From assembly GCA_028282705.1 (NCBI GenBank), contig JANQHI010000022.1, forward strand, positions 1 to 34,946: a DNA stretch of 34,946 nucleotides, in the 5' to 3' direction. The translations under genes and the position numbers were made by a program. The stretch comes from Prolixibacteraceae bacterium (GTDB lineage Bacteria > Bacteroidota > Bacteroidia > Bacteroidales > Prolixibacteraceae). Every line of letters starts with the position of its first letter. The first letter of the stretch is position 1. The notes under the pieces are model-generated. The model made no database searches and was not told the origin of the DNA. It saw only the letters and a list, made by a program, of their open reading frames with translations. Shown piece after piece: positions 8,801 to 15,013 of this stretch.

Positions 8801-9197
8801 CAATGCCATAGAGAGCATGTATCCTTCAAACTTCAGAAGAAACAGAATTGCAGAGCAGGTAATTGACAGATGGACTCCCACTAATACAAATGCAAAATGG
8901 CCTTCGTCCGTACAGCCCAGCTCATATGGTGGAGGAAAAGTAAGCAATTTAGTTGTGGAAGATGCATCGTATCTTAGGCTTAAAACAATCCGGCTCGATT
9001 ATAAAATTAATATGAATCGATCAAATTCTTTGAAAAGTTTGAACGTATATGTATCTGCCCAAAACTTATTTACCATAACAAATTATAGTGGATTTAATCC
9101 TGAAGCAAATGCATTTGGTAGGAGTAATGTCAGGATTGATTATAATTCTTATCCTTTGTCGAAAGTTTTTTTATTAGGTATGAATGTTGAATTTTAA
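5805..9197 (+). CDS. SusC-like TonB-dependent outer-membrane transporter with STN domain, cassette 1
   Basis: 1130 residues. The signal peptide ends near NSYAQ (residue about 42). The STN signalling domain spans about 43-118. The carboxypeptidase-regulatory-like (CarboxypepD_reg) domain spans about 129-200 (GKVTDGSDQALPGVTVLVKG). The SusC-family junction motif GIEEVVAVGYG is at about 205-215. The plug follows to about residue 345 and includes IRIRGASSINAGNEPLYVIDG and SATAIYGSRGANGVVLITT. The remainder is the 22-strand barrel, ending in the outer-membrane signature LLGMNVEF. It should import oligosaccharides into the periplasm with energy from TonB, in complex with the SusD encoded 11 bases downstream, and signal through STN to the FecR upstream. 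The length is normal for STN-bearing SusC proteins. The substrate cannot be read from the sequence. Confidence 0.95.
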   Translation: MKKNEMYIPDIGSIKKLLKIMKVSFFLICVFTFQSVANSYAQSTKIDMSMKNATFKEIIEFIEEETEFYFMLKYDQDILKKRMDAEFKNANIREVLDELLGESGYSYKLIDRYIAISPIANVDNNLQQNTITGKVTDGSDQALPGVTVLVKGTTNGTVTNAEGEYSIGAVEIGSTIVFSFVGMITQEVIVGTQTTINVVMVFDAIGIEEVVAVGYGTFKKSDLTGSVASLKNDDFNQGAISSVDEAMQGRIPGVLVTQTSAEPGGGLSIRIRGASSINAGNEPLYVIDGMPMDNSEMLSSSTSSGIVAQIGSNPNPKNPLNSLNPNDIESIEILKDASATAIYGSRGANGVVLITTKMGKKDDLTIRYDVYGGVQTVDKKIDLLSTSQYIQGLNAIAEDMGNEPVFTSNEVSQIGNGTDWQDEVFRDAYVSNHNLSLTGGVNATKYFMSVNYYDQDGVVDNSGMKKYIARLNIEQGIGKRFKLGFNINASLVNSNNAIRSIAINEQAGVINSALLYDPTLPVKNEDGTFVRSPDLTINNPVSILEGISSINKTSRVFGNVSLEYDILESLSTKLNFGTDRHVGRRDLYNSRLTIHGAASGGIADISSLERANTLVEYTVTFDKIINDIHNFNMLAGITYQDFINSSFSSGIAGFPTDVLGTDNLGLGNNELAAVGSNKNGYTLLSYIGRINYSLFNKYLFTGSVRADGSSRFGENNKYGYFPSFAFAWKLHEEEFLPHIFGQLKFRLSWGITGNQEISNYASISTYSAGRIALLGNSLQVSTNPSRVANPDLKWESTEQFNAGIDFSIFDYRLSGTIDYFVKNTEDMLIRLPLPTSSGFNSILSNTGSMRNTGLEIMLLSRNVKRTDFLWNTTLNVATLKNEVKDIGELESIIMGGIQNVGNTTIVKPGHALNSYYGYKITGIFQSEEEVANSAQPGSKPGYPIFQDTDKSGSISPADQVILGDPFPDFTFGLNNTFEYKNFKLGIFFQGQAGAKLLNNNAIESMYPSNFRRNRIAEQVIDRWTPTNTNAKWPSSVQPSSYGGGKVSNLVVEDASYLRLKTIRLDYKINMNRSNSLKSLNVYVSAQNLFTITNYSGFNPEANAFGRSNVRIDYNSYPLSKVFLLGMNVEF

Positions 9198-9208
9198 CAA
9201 GCAAAAAT

Positions 9209-10654
9209 ATGAAATCGCAATTTATAAGGCCATTTTTAATAGCCTCATTTATATTCAGCTTAGTGGTTGGATGTGAGGATCCCTTGGAAGAGGAAGTTTA
9301 TTCAGAATTAGCACCCGGGAACTATCTTAAAACAGAAGAAGGGCTAAACTCTGTACTTAACGGAGCATATTATTATTCTCAGTTTCATTATCAGGATTTT
9401 GCAAGAAGGCTTTTAACTTCAATGTTTACAGCAGGATATGCCTGGGGGCAAGGAGGTGGTTTTGAATCGGGAGTAGCAATTCCACACATGAACTTCACCT
9501 GGGATTCAAACAATAGCTTTCACAGGTTTACCTGGGTAGATGCATACCTTGCCATTCGTAATGCAAATTTAGTTTTAGATAATGTAGGAAACGGTAAGTT
9601 CAGTGAAGAAAAAAAGGAAATGATGAGAGGTGAAGCTTTGGCTCTCCGTGGTTTTAACTATTCTCTTTTGTATCGGATGTTTGGAACTGTACCATTATTT
9701 ACTACTACCCTTACCACAGAGTTAGAAAGAGGTAGGGCTTCAGAGGAGGAGTTATTTTCTGTTATAGAAAATGATTTGTTGGAGGCTGCTGCAATCTTAC
9801 CTTTAGGGCAAGATGAATATGGCAGGATTACAAAGGGTGCAGCTTTAGCTGCCCTGGCAAAGTTCTACTTACAAACCAGTCAGTGGCAACAATGTGCCAA
9901 TGCAACTCAACAGATAATTGAATCTAATCAATACCAACTTGTATCTGAATACAAGGATATTTTCAGTTTAGATAACGAACAAAATAAGGAAATGATATGG
10001 GTCCATCCAAATCAAACTGCTCCAAGAGATGTCTCCCAGCAACTAATTGGTTTAATTTTACCAACCGACTATCCGCTTTTACCAAATCAGGCAACGTGGG
10101 CAGCTAAATGCTATGTGTTCGATGAATTTATTGATTCATTTGAACCAAATGATAAACGGAAAGAATTATTTGTTACTGAATATGTAAATAAGTCCGGTAT
10201 TACAGTTATGGGCTACGGAAATGATAAATCGCTTTGTTTAAAATATGAACCAGACCCGGATGCTGTTTCAGTTTTTAACGGGCACGATTTCCCGGAAATC
10301 AGGTATGCTGATATATTGCTTTCAAGGGCTGAAGCATTAAATGAAATTAATGGCCCGAATCAGGAATCCGTTGAACTGATTAACCTTATTAGAGTGAGGG
10401 CTGGCTTGGAAAATATTAATATTGCTAATTATGCAAATAAGGATCAATTGAACGGCTTAATCCTGCAAGAAAGGGCACATGAATTTTATTTTGAGGATAA
10501 AGATCGCGAAGATTTAATTCGGCACGGAAAATTTATTTCCAGTGCGGTAGGGCGTGGTATAACATCTGCAAAAGATTTTCATAAGGTTTACCCAATTCCA
10601 CAAACTGAAATTGATGCAAATCCAAAATTGGAACAAACTGTAGGATATAATTAA
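9209..10654 (+). CDS. SusD-like surface glycan-binding lipoprotein, cassette 1
   Basis: 481 residues. The lipoprotein signal peptide ends in LVVGC, with the acylated Cys at residue 22 followed by EDP. SusD family traits are the N-terminal TPR-like helices (residues about 90-230, with MRGEALALRGFNYSLLYRMF and GRITKGAALAALAKFYLQ) and a C-terminal segment with LILQERAHEFYFEDKDREDL and the final KVYPIPQTEIDANPKLEQ. It caps the SusC transporter and binds glycan at the cell surface. Only 11 bases separate it from susC, so the two form one operon. A terminator follows at 10672-10699. Its C-terminal motif reads FEDKDREDLIRHGK, a common variant of the RYFDIKRW type seen in the other SusDs here. Confidence 0.93.
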   Translation: MKSQFIRPFLIASFIFSLVVGCEDPLEEEVYSELAPGNYLKTEEGLNSVLNGAYYYSQFHYQDFARRLLTSMFTAGYAWGQGGGFESGVAIPHMNFTWDSNNSFHRFTWVDAYLAIRNANLVLDNVGNGKFSEEKKEMMRGEALALRGFNYSLLYRMFGTVPLFTTTLTTELERGRASEEELFSVIENDLLEAAAILPLGQDEYGRITKGAALAALAKFYLQTSQWQQCANATQQIIESNQYQLVSEYKDIFSLDNEQNKEMIWVHPNQTAPRDVSQQLIGLILPTDYPLLPNQATWAAKCYVFDEFIDSFEPNDKRKELFVTEYVNKSGITVMGYGNDKSLCLKYEPDPDAVSVFNGHDFPEIRYADILLSRAEALNEINGPNQESVELINLIRVRAGLENINIANYANKDQLNGLILQERAHEFYFEDKDREDLIRHGKFISSAVGRGITSAKDFHKVYPIPQTEIDANPKLEQTVGYN

Positions 10655-10671
10655 GGTTTGTAAAGAATAGG

Positions 10672-10699
10672 GCGGGTTGTTTAATCCGCTTTATTTTTT
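10672..10699 (+). terminator. Intrinsic terminator after susD, cassette 1
   Basis: GCGGGTT (10672-10678) pairs with AATCCGC (10683-10689), with one G.U pair and a 4-base loop. The stem is followed by TTTATTTTTT. It lies 17 bases after the susD stop, so the sulfatase is probably on a separate transcript or expressed by read-through. Confidence 0.7.
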
Positions 10700-10935
10700 G
10701 TTCCTTTTAATATGGAGTTATTAATCACCATAAAACGGATTTTCAAGGTTTTTACGGCATTTTATTTGATTGCCCGTTAAGTAATTGAATTAAGGATTTT
10801 AGTTTAAAAGACAAAGTCGAATGGCCTGTATCACTTTTCAGGATTGGATAAAAAGAGGATAGTTCAACATCACTTAGAATGATTTTTATTTCTTAAAGTG
10901 GAATTGTTATGATATAACAAAAATTTTAATCAAAC

Positions 10936-12393
10936 ATGAATATTTTAAAATGGGTTAACATGAAAAAAACGGTCTTATTTATTTCAATGTCATTTTGCTT
11001 TTTATTAGGAAGGACAGAGCAAAAGGTTAAATCTGATAAACCAAATTTTATTATCATATTTGCCGATGACCTTGGTTATGGCGACCTTGGTATTTTTGGC
11101 CATCCAACCATAAAAACACCAACACTTGACAGGCTTGCTGCCGAGGGGCAGAAATGGACCAATTTTTATGCAGCGGCTTCGGTATGTACCCCAAGCAGGG
11201 CTGGATTGTTAACTGGCCGGTTACCGATACGTTCCGGAATGTGCAGCAACAAACGCAGAGTCCTTTTCCCTGATTCCAATGGAGGTCTTCCACAAAGTGA
11301 AATTACCATCGCGCGTGCTTTAAAAGAAAATGGCTATAAAACTGCTGCAATCGGGAAATGGCATCTTGGCCATAAACAACCGTTCCTTCCCACCAACCAT
11401 GGATTTGACAGCTATTTTGGAATTCCCTATTCAAACGATATGGACAAGATAGAGGGAGATAATTACTTTCAAGACAACTTTATATTTGCAGAAGATGAGT
11501 ATTTTCACGCATATAACGTGCCATTAATGCGCAATGAAGAGATTGTTGAACGGCCCGCCGACCAAAGAACAATAACCAAAAGATACACGGAAGAAACAGT
11601 GAATAAAATAAAGGAGATGAGTGGCAAGCCGTTTTTTATATACCTTGCTCATTCATTACCTCATATTCCATTATTCAGGTCTGCAAATTTCAAAGGCCGT
11701 TCATTGGCCGGGATTTATGGAGACGTGGTGGAAGAAATTGACTGGTCAGTAGAACAAATAGTCAATGCGCTTGAGGAAGAAGGAGTAGCAGAGAATACGC
11801 TGGTCGTTTTTACATCAGATAACGGGCCATGGCATATTTTTAAAACACATGGAGGTTCTTCCGGATTGTTGCGTGGGGCAAAAGGTGGTACTTTTGAAGG
11901 TGGGATGCGCGAACCTACTATATTCTGGTGGCCCGGGAAACTTAAACCGGGCGTTGTAATGGATATGGGGACTACTCTGGATATTTTCCCCACGTTTTGT
12001 GCCCTTTCAAATACCATAATGCCAGGAGGACGAATTTATGATGGATACAATATAACGACTATTCTGATGGGAAATGCAGCAGCAGAACGAGATGTAGTTT
12101 TATATTATAGGGGGGAAAGGGTTTACGCGATCAGAAAAGGAGATTTCAAAGCACACTTTATTATCCAAAATGAATACGGAACACAAACAGCTCATCCCAT
12201 TACAATGCCAAATATTGAATTAAAAAGGGATCCTGTTGTCCTTGAAAAACCATTACTTTACAATGTAAATGTTGATCCTGGCGAGAAATACAATATTGCT
12301 GGCCAATATCCTGAAGTTTTGAAAGAAATTAAACAAGTACTGGAAGCCCATCTAAAAACAGTTCGAGTTGTAGAGAACCAATTGGAAAAATAG
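10936..12393 (+). CDS. Secreted S1-type sulfatase (arylsulfatase A-like), cassette 1
   Basis: 485 residues from ATG 10936. ATG 10960 (MKKTVLFISMSFCFLL) gives a better signal peptide and may be the true start. The sulfatase signature C-T-P-S-R lies at residues 84-88; Cys84 would be converted to formylglycine by a maturase encoded elsewhere. Other active-site elements are ADD at 43-45 (metal ligands), GKWHLG at 140-145, His239 in LAHS, and the metal pair Asp295-Asn296 in TSDNGPWH. It hydrolyses sulfate esters, probably in the periplasm. The sulfated substrate is unknown. Its position after SusCD suggests it desulfates the glycan imported by cassette 1. The 281-base spacer before it contains the susD terminator and no promoter I could assign. 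An IS982 remnant starts 37 bases after its stop. Confidence 0.93.
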   Translation: MNILKWVNMKKTVLFISMSFCFLLGRTEQKVKSDKPNFIIIFADDLGYGDLGIFGHPTIKTPTLDRLAAEGQKWTNFYAAASVCTPSRAGLLTGRLPIRSGMCSNKRRVLFPDSNGGLPQSEITIARALKENGYKTAAIGKWHLGHKQPFLPTNHGFDSYFGIPYSNDMDKIEGDNYFQDNFIFAEDEYFHAYNVPLMRNEEIVERPADQRTITKRYTEETVNKIKEMSGKPFFIYLAHSLPHIPLFRSANFKGRSLAGIYGDVVEEIDWSVEQIVNALEEEGVAENTLVVFTSDNGPWHIFKTHGGSSGLLRGAKGGTFEGGMREPTIFWWPGKLKPGVVMDMGTTLDIFPTFCALSNTIMPGGRIYDGYNITTILMGNAAAERDVVLYYRGERVYAIRKGDFKAHFIIQNEYGTQTAHPITMPNIELKRDPVVLEKPLLYNVNVDPGEKYNIAGQYPEVLKEIKQVLEAHLKTVRVVENQLEK

Positions 12394-12430
12394 CAATGAT
12401 CAGGAATAATTACTTGCATCAATTTGAATC

Positions 12431-13053
12431 TTATAGGATTGATGATTTATAGCCTTTGTCCCCAAATAGTTTCCCGAAAACTTCTTTTGTCATTTCTGTC
12501 ATTACCTTTATGTCCCTGTCATCAACATTGCCTTTTGTCAAGTAGAAACTTAAAAGTTCGCCTTTATCATTAACTATCAGGTGGAGTTTGAAGCCAAAAA
12601 ACCACCCCATTGTACTTTTTCCTTTTACTGCAAACCCTTCAAAGACACGGTTTTGCTTTTCCCTCTTTATATGGCAAACATGTAGCAAAGTGGAATCAAT
12701 AAAGTTTATCCCTCTCGATTTTTGCCCAGCCCCCTGTGTTTAAGGTGAAGCATCATTGGGAGCATCACCCTGCATTGAAGTTGCACAAAACGGGAATAGC
12801 TTATCAGGTCAGGGAACAAGCCAGGTAAATGCTTACAAACATACTGGCAATAAAAATGCTTGAAATTGGTAAATTGGCCAAATTGGAATAAAAGCAGGAT
12901 GCTCATTATTTCACTATCTGATAGTTTGCACTTCCTGTTTCGTCTTTTTATTGGGAAATCTTCCAATTTCTTTTGATTTTTAACCTCAGAAGAGAAAACT
13001 TTGCAAAAATCGTCTGTTTCTACGAAGAATTCAGTAACTTTATCTCTAAGCAT
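12431..13053 (-). pseudogene. Broken IS982-family transposase (frameshifted and C-terminally truncated)
   Basis: Two minus-strand fragments make one gene. The N-terminal part, 13053-12706, has 115 residues starting MLRDKVTEFFVETDDFCKVF. The central part, about 12720-12431, includes FIDSTLLHVCHIKR and GKSTMGWFFGFKLHLIVND, with the DDE-type Asp in FIDST. They lie in different frames; the shift falls near 12706-12725, where GKNREG-stop should continue into RGINFIDST. The protein stops at FGDKGYKSSIL, so roughly the last third, with the final acidic catalytic residue, is missing. By memory of the family, IS982 transposases are about 290-300 residues in one ORF. The element cannot move by itself. 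It marks a past insertion or deletion between cassettes 1 and 2. Confidence 0.85.
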
Positions 13054-13056
13054 TTT

Positions 13057-13115
13057 GGTGTTTTTTGTTTCTTAAATATACTGATATTCAGATAAATAAA
13101 GAAATAAAAAACACC
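13057..13115. repeat. 17-bp inverted repeat upstream of the IS982 transposase start
   Basis: The arms 13057-13073 (starts GGTGTTTTTT) and 13099-13115 (ends AAAAAACACC) are complementary with one mismatch over 17 positions, around a 25-base AT-rich loop. The outer arm base lies 4 bases from the transposase ATG. It could be part of the IS end, or a hairpin that restrains transposase expression. The matching other end of the element is gone. Confidence 0.6.
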
Positions 13116-13222
13116 TTTTTTCTTATCCAAAACTCACGTTGTTTGGTTTTTTCCCTGTTTTTGTATAAAGAGTTTTTATTTTTTAGCTTTAGCCAAAGAA
13201 TTTATAGGGTAAGATAAGTTAA

Positions 13223-13789
13223 ATGACTCATTCTGAAGCAGAATTACGCTTGTTCGAAGAATTTTTTCGAACATATTACTCCCGATTGTGTCGTTATGCC
13301 GAAAATTTCCTTAATGATAAAGATGAAGCTAGCGATCTGGTTCAGGATGCTTTTTATCAGGTGTGGAAGAATCGTACACAGTTGAAGAAAGAAAAAAATT
13401 TAGCTCCCTACATTTTTACCATTCTCAAAAATAAGTGCCTCGATAGGCTTAAACATAAAGTAATTGAAAAAAATTATACCCTTAACCAGGTTAAGTATGA
13501 GGCGGAAGAACTGTATACCATAAGTTTTTTAGAAAAAGAGGAATTCGTTTCTGTTAATGAACGATTACATAATGAATTGGTTAAAGTTATAAATGAAATG
13601 CCCCCCAGGTGTCGCACCGCATTTAAATTGAAATGGATGGAAGGGAAAAAAATCCGGGAGATTGCAGAAATAATGAGAATCTCCACAACCATGGTTGACA
13701 AACATCTGGCAAAGGGTCTTGAAATTGCACGGAACAAAATGCACCCTCTTTTATTCATGATTTTTATTACTTCTCCATCAGAATGTTAA
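13223..13789 (+). CDS. ECF sigma factor, FecI-like, cassette 2
   Basis: 188 residues. Region 2 is at about 10-60 (FFRTYYSRLCRYAENFL, EASDLVQDAFYQVWKNR). Region 4 is at about 120-175 (VINEMPPRCRTAFKLKWMEG, KIREIAEIMRISTTMVDKHL, the DNA-binding helix-turn-helix). It is expected to activate the SusCD operon of cassette 2 when released by the FecR encoded 92 bases downstream. The C-terminal hydrophobic tail (LLFMIFITSPSEC) resembles that of the cassette 1 factor. It begins about 110 bases past the inverted repeat of the broken IS982 element, so its upstream region may have been altered by the insertion. No clear TAnnTTTG promoter was seen there. Confidence 0.92.
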   Translation: MTHSEAELRLFEEFFRTYYSRLCRYAENFLNDKDEASDLVQDAFYQVWKNRTQLKKEKNLAPYIFTILKNKCLDRLKHKVIEKNYTLNQVKYEAEELYTISFLEKEEFVSVNERLHNELVKVINEMPPRCRTAFKLKWMEGKKIREIAEIMRISTTMVDKHLAKGLEIARNKMHPLLFMIFITSPSEC

Positions 13790-13881
13790 TAATCACCATT
13801 TTTTATAAAAAAAACTAACTACCAGGTTGGTAAAATCCCCCCTCAATCGTATTCTATTAAAAGGTAATCAAAGTTATAGAA

Positions 13882-14877
13882 ATGGGGAAGAAAGATTTAA
13901 AATATAAAATCCAAGGATTCATCCAGGGAAAACTTTCAGAAAAAGAGGAACTGAAATTATTGGACTGGGTGAAGAAAAACGAATCAAATAAGTCACTTTT
14001 CCTAGAAACCCAACATGCCATTTCTACTCAAATGTTGAAACAGGGTAATAAGGAATTGGATAAAAAATGGAACAGTTTGAATCAGCGTATTAGTAGTCAG
14101 CAAATGGCAACTAAACCTGGGTATAGAAGAATATGGACTTATAAAGTTGCTGCCTCTGTTGCCGCAGCTTTTATTATTGGTTTTATTATTCCAGCCATTG
14201 TTTTTTACTTCGGGAAATACTCCTTCGATCAAACTGTTTCGAGCCAACAAATAACAACCCCTTATGGTGCACAAACCAGTATGACACTGCCAGATGGTTC
14301 TGTTGTAAATTTAAATGCAGGATCCAAGTTGCTTTACCCATCGGGATTTGGAAAACAAAGAATGGTTGAATTAGCAGGAGAAGCATTTTTTGAGGTAAAA
14401 AAAAGTAAGCAACCATTTATTGTTCAGACAAAGTTTGGAGATGTAACTGTTAAGGGGACTTCCTTTAACATTAATGCTTTTGAAGGGGAATCATTTGCTA
14501 CCACACTTGTAACAGGAAAAGTATTGGTGGAAGCTAAGGATGGAAATAGCTTGTTACTTAATCCGGGATTTCAGGCAATAGAAACAGGAGAAGGCCTTAA
14601 AGCAATTAAAGTAGATACGGAAATATATACCTCTTGGAAAGAGGGGAAATTGATATTCAGGAAAGAGTATCTGCCCATTGTGGCTAAACGCCTTGAAAGA
14701 TGGTACAATATAAAGATTCAGCTGGACAATGATCCCCGCTTGGGCAAGATACATTATTCAGGTACCCTTGAGATGGAAACATTTAGCGAGGTTTTAGAAC
14801 TATTACAGGTCACAGCACCAGTTAAATATGCTTATAATAAACAAAACAGGTTGGTGAAGATTTATTACGACCAATAA
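13882..14877 (+). CDS. FecR-family anti-sigma factor, cassette 2
   Basis: 331 residues. The cytoplasmic sigma-binding part is about 1-87. The membrane helix is at about 88-110 (KVAASVAAAFIIGFIIPAIV). The periplasmic FecR domain covers about 120-230, with TPYGAQTSMTLPDGSVVNLN, AGEAFFEV and VKGTSFNINAF. The C-terminal DUF4974-type domain (about 255-325, LPIVAKRLERWYNIKIQ) should bind the STN domain of the SusC encoded next. The partner is the sigma factor upstream. It is about as long as the cassette 1 FecR but clearly diverged from it, so the three systems in the window are paralogues rather than recent copies. Confidence 0.92.
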   Translation: MGKKDLKYKIQGFIQGKLSEKEELKLLDWVKKNESNKSLFLETQHAISTQMLKQGNKELDKKWNSLNQRISSQQMATKPGYRRIWTYKVAASVAAAFIIGFIIPAIVFYFGKYSFDQTVSSQQITTPYGAQTSMTLPDGSVVNLNAGSKLLYPSGFGKQRMVELAGEAFFEVKKSKQPFIVQTKFGDVTVKGTSFNINAFEGESFATTLVTGKVLVEAKDGNSLLLNPGFQAIETGEGLKAIKVDTEIYTSWKEGKLIFRKEYLPIVAKRLERWYNIKIQLDNDPRLGKIHYSGTLEMETFSEVLELLQVTAPVKYAYNKQNRLVKIYYDQ

Positions 14878-14895
14878 TTATTAAATAAACTTTTT

Positions 14896-14916
14896 ATGCC
14901 TATGGGAATATATTAA
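14896..14916 (+). other. Candidate leader mini-ORF upstream of susC, cassette 2
   Basis: It encodes MPMGIY and a stop. The string ATGCCTATGG at its start also begins the mini-ORF of cassette 3. It ends 26 bases before the antisense terminator stem. Translation is not shown by the sequence; the shared string could instead be a promoter element for the cassette sigma factors. Confidence 0.2.
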
Positions 14917-14932
14917 ATCGATTATACTTGAG

Positions 14933-14971
14933 AAAAAACAAAAGAGGATAGAAACGCCATTCTATCCCCTT
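14933..14971 (-). terminator. Intrinsic terminator on the minus strand in the FecR-SusC spacer, cassette 2
   Basis: The arms 14942-14953 and 14960-14971 form a 12-bp stem with a 6-base loop. The single imperfect pair, 14945/14968, is A.C on plus and U.G on minus. On the minus strand the stem is followed by UUGUUUUUUCU. Confidence 0.6.
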
Positions 14972-15000
14972 AAAATTCAGTTTAACGCTATTATTAAACC
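14933..15000 (-). ncRNA. Candidate antisense RNA to the susC leader, cassette 2 (DonS-like)
   Basis: A minus-strand TACTTTTG element (15007-15014), an exact TAnnTTTG match overlapping the susC start codon, would begin an RNA near 15000 ending at the terminator at 14933-14971, about 70 bases. It would cover the last part of the susC leader. The reasoning and the caveat are as for cassette 1. The RNA itself is an inference. Confidence 0.4.
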
Positions 15001-15013
15001 AAAAAACAAAAGT

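Noticed and set aside
12689-12730. Programmed frameshift in the IS982 transposase
   Set aside because: IS982 transposases are normally one frame, no slippery sequence with a stimulatory stem was seen, and the gene is also truncated, so decay is simpler.
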